Shown here piece by piece: positions 5,460 through 6,635 of a stretch of 6,635 bases of DNA; the first letter of the stretch is position 1; the number at the start of each line of letters is the position of its first letter. The stretch comes from an uncultured Ruminococcus sp. Its GTDB lineage: Bacteria > Bacillota > Clostridia > Oscillospirales > Acutalibacteraceae. The stretch covers positions 1 to 6,635 of the forward strand of contig CACYDB010000144.1 of the NCBI GenBank assembly GCA_902773035.1, written 5' to 3'. The translations under genes were made by a program, and so were the position numbers. The notes under the pieces were generated by a model, which had not been told where the DNA came from, did no database searches, and worked only from the letters and a program-made list of their open reading frames with translations.

Positions 5460-6635
5460 ATGAAAAAGATAATTTCTGTTTTACTCTGCGCCGCGCTGGT
5501 ATTTACGGCGGGATTCTCGCTTGTATCCTGCTCGGGCGGCTCTGAGGAATCGACTAACACTGACTATAATCTTACCGATAAAATCGCTGACGGCGCGATT
5601 TTGCACTGCTTCTGCTGGAATTTTGAGACGATCTCAAATTCGCTTGAGGATATTGCGGCGGCGGGCTACAGCGCGATTCAGACCTCGCCCATTAACGAGT
5701 GTCTTGTCGGCGAGAGCGGCGGTATGCAGCTTTACGGCAACGGTAAGTGGTATTATCATTTCCAGCCGACAGATTATAAAATCGGCAACTATCAGCTCGG
5801 TACGAGAGATGAGTTCAAGGCTATGTGTAAAAAGGCTGAGGATCTCGGCATCAAGGTCATAGTTGACGTTGTGCCTAACCATACTACTCCGACTACGAGC
5901 GCTATCAATAAGAATCTGCTTGACGCTGTGGGCGGAATCGACAAGCTTTATCACAAGAATAACGATAAGGATATTTCAAACTGGGGCGACAGGCTGCAGT
6001 GCACTACTTATAAGATGGGCGGACTTCCCGATATCAATACCGAGAACAAGGCTTATCAGGATTACTTTATCGCGTATCTTAACGATTGTATTGCCTGCGG
6101 AGCTGACGGCTTCCGCTATGACGCGGCTAAGCATATCGCTCTGCCCGATGATCCGACTGAGACTAAGGGCGTTAAGAATAACTTCTGGACGAGAGTTACT
6201 AAGGAAATCAAGAACGCGGGTAAAATCTTCAATTACGGCGAGGTTTTACAGGGTGATAACGATCGTATCGGCGATTATATCGACACTATCGGCGCTTGTA
6301 CTGCGAGCACCTACGGCTCTAAGCTCCGCAACGCCGTTATGCAGTGCGACGTTGACACGGCTTATGTTGAGGATCTTAAGGTCGGCGCGAATGAGAACTG
6401 CGTAACCTGGGTCGAGTCTCACGATAACTATATCAATGACGGCAACTGGGCGGCTATGGAGGATGAGTTTGTAATTGAGGCTTGGGCTATTATCGCTGCC
6501 AGAGCTAAGGGTACTCCGCTGTTCTTCGACCGTCCGTACGGCAACTCCATTGACAATCAGTGGGGAACTATGAACCGTATCGGCGCGAGCGGTAATATGT
6601 TCTATAAGGATAAGAGAGTCGCGGCGGTCAACTTC
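5460..6635 (+). CDS. GH13 alpha-amylase lipoprotein, 3' end outside the window
   Basis: ATG at 5460 opens a frame that stays open to the window edge (392 residues). A signal peptide ends in the lipobox LVSC, so C24 should be lipidated and the enzyme tethered to the outer face of the membrane. It should hydrolyse alpha-1,4 glucans such as starch. All four GH13 signature regions are visible: I, DVVPNH (136-141); II, GFRYDAAKH with nucleophile D221; III, YGE with acid/base E261; IV, SHDN with D322. The TIM barrel runs from about residue 45, and RVAAVNF at the edge looks like its exit, so a C-terminal domain is probably cut off. Ten cysteines follow C24, many for an extracellular amylase. AGGAGG sits seven bases before the start. 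It is divergent from the cohesin-like gene. Whether a dockerin or starch-binding module lies downstream cannot be seen. Other GH13 specificities are possible. Confidence 0.93.
   Translation, partial: MKKIISVLLCAALVFTAGFSLVSCSGGSEESTNTDYNLTDKIADGAILHCFCWNFETISNSLEDIAAAGYSAIQTSPINECLVGESGGMQLYGNGKWYYHFQPTDYKIGNYQLGTRDEFKAMCKKAEDLGIKVIVDVVPNHTTPTTSAINKNLLDAVGGIDKLYHKNNDKDISNWGDRLQCTTYKMGGLPDINTENKAYQDYFIAYLNDCIACGADGFRYDAAKHIALPDDPTETKGVKNNFWTRVTKEIKNAGKIFNYGEVLQGDNDRIGDYIDTIGACTASTYGSKLRNAVMQCDVDTAYVEDLKVGANENCVTWVESHDNYINDGNWAAMEDEFVIEAWAIIAARAKGTPLFFDRPYGNSIDNQWGTMNRIGASGNMFYKDKRVAAVNF

Noticed and set aside
5521..6405. Plus-strand Arg/Ile/Ser-rich frames within 5521-5862 and 5863-6405
   Set aside because: They are off-frame readings of the amylase gene, whose own frame from 5460 contains all GH13 motifs and is uninterrupted to the window end.

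Overview
The window looks like chromosomal DNA of a gut- or rumen-type clostridial bacterium, probably Ruminococcus or a close relative (Oscillospiraceae). The grounds are strong AGGAGG-type ribosome sites, intrinsic terminators, an Ala/Lys/Asp-rich protein style, and secreted proteins with Pro/Thr or Ser/Thr linkers and lysine-rich Ig-like C-terminal modules. This placement is inference; there is no rRNA or other taxonomic marker.

Layout. (1) Positions 1-762 (+) are the 3' part of a gene for a surface protein: a Pro/Thr/Gln/Ala repeat linker, then a basic Ig-like tail. (2) Positions 763-991 hold no gene but contain three hairpins that terminate the two convergent genes. (3) Positions 992-1918 (-) encode cysteine synthase (cysK). 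Its roughly 130-nt leader carries a consensus promoter, an inverted repeat at the start site, and a ten-residue reading frame with its own ribosome site and two Cys codons, MNYYRCRVRC. This is the most interesting item: a candidate cysteine-sensing leader peptide. (4) Positions 2151-3635 (+) encode a secreted transglutaminase-like protein with a bacterial Ig-like tail; its start is better placed at a TTG than at the upstream GTG, which lies inside the Shine-Dalgarno sequence. (5) A bidirectional terminator at about 3658-3693 separates it from (6) positions 3705-5282 (-), a secreted modular protein with a cohesin-like domain, a Ser/Thr/Asp/Pro linker, a fibronectin III-like domain and an Ig-like tail. 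(7) Positions 5283-5459 form a divergent promoter region. (8) Positions 5460-6635 (+), running off the window end, encode a GH13 alpha-amylase lipoprotein with all catalytic residues visible.

How they fit together. Three of the four large secreted products end, or are built, around the same kind of lysine-rich beta module with termini such as KIKVK, KVRVR and KVTVK; the fourth is lipid-anchored. The theme is a cell-surface set for starch or glycan handling and adhesion, with a housekeeping sulfur gene embedded in it. The cohesin-like protein and the amylase are divergently transcribed from one short intergenic region, which could mean co-regulation, but no shared operator is demonstrated.
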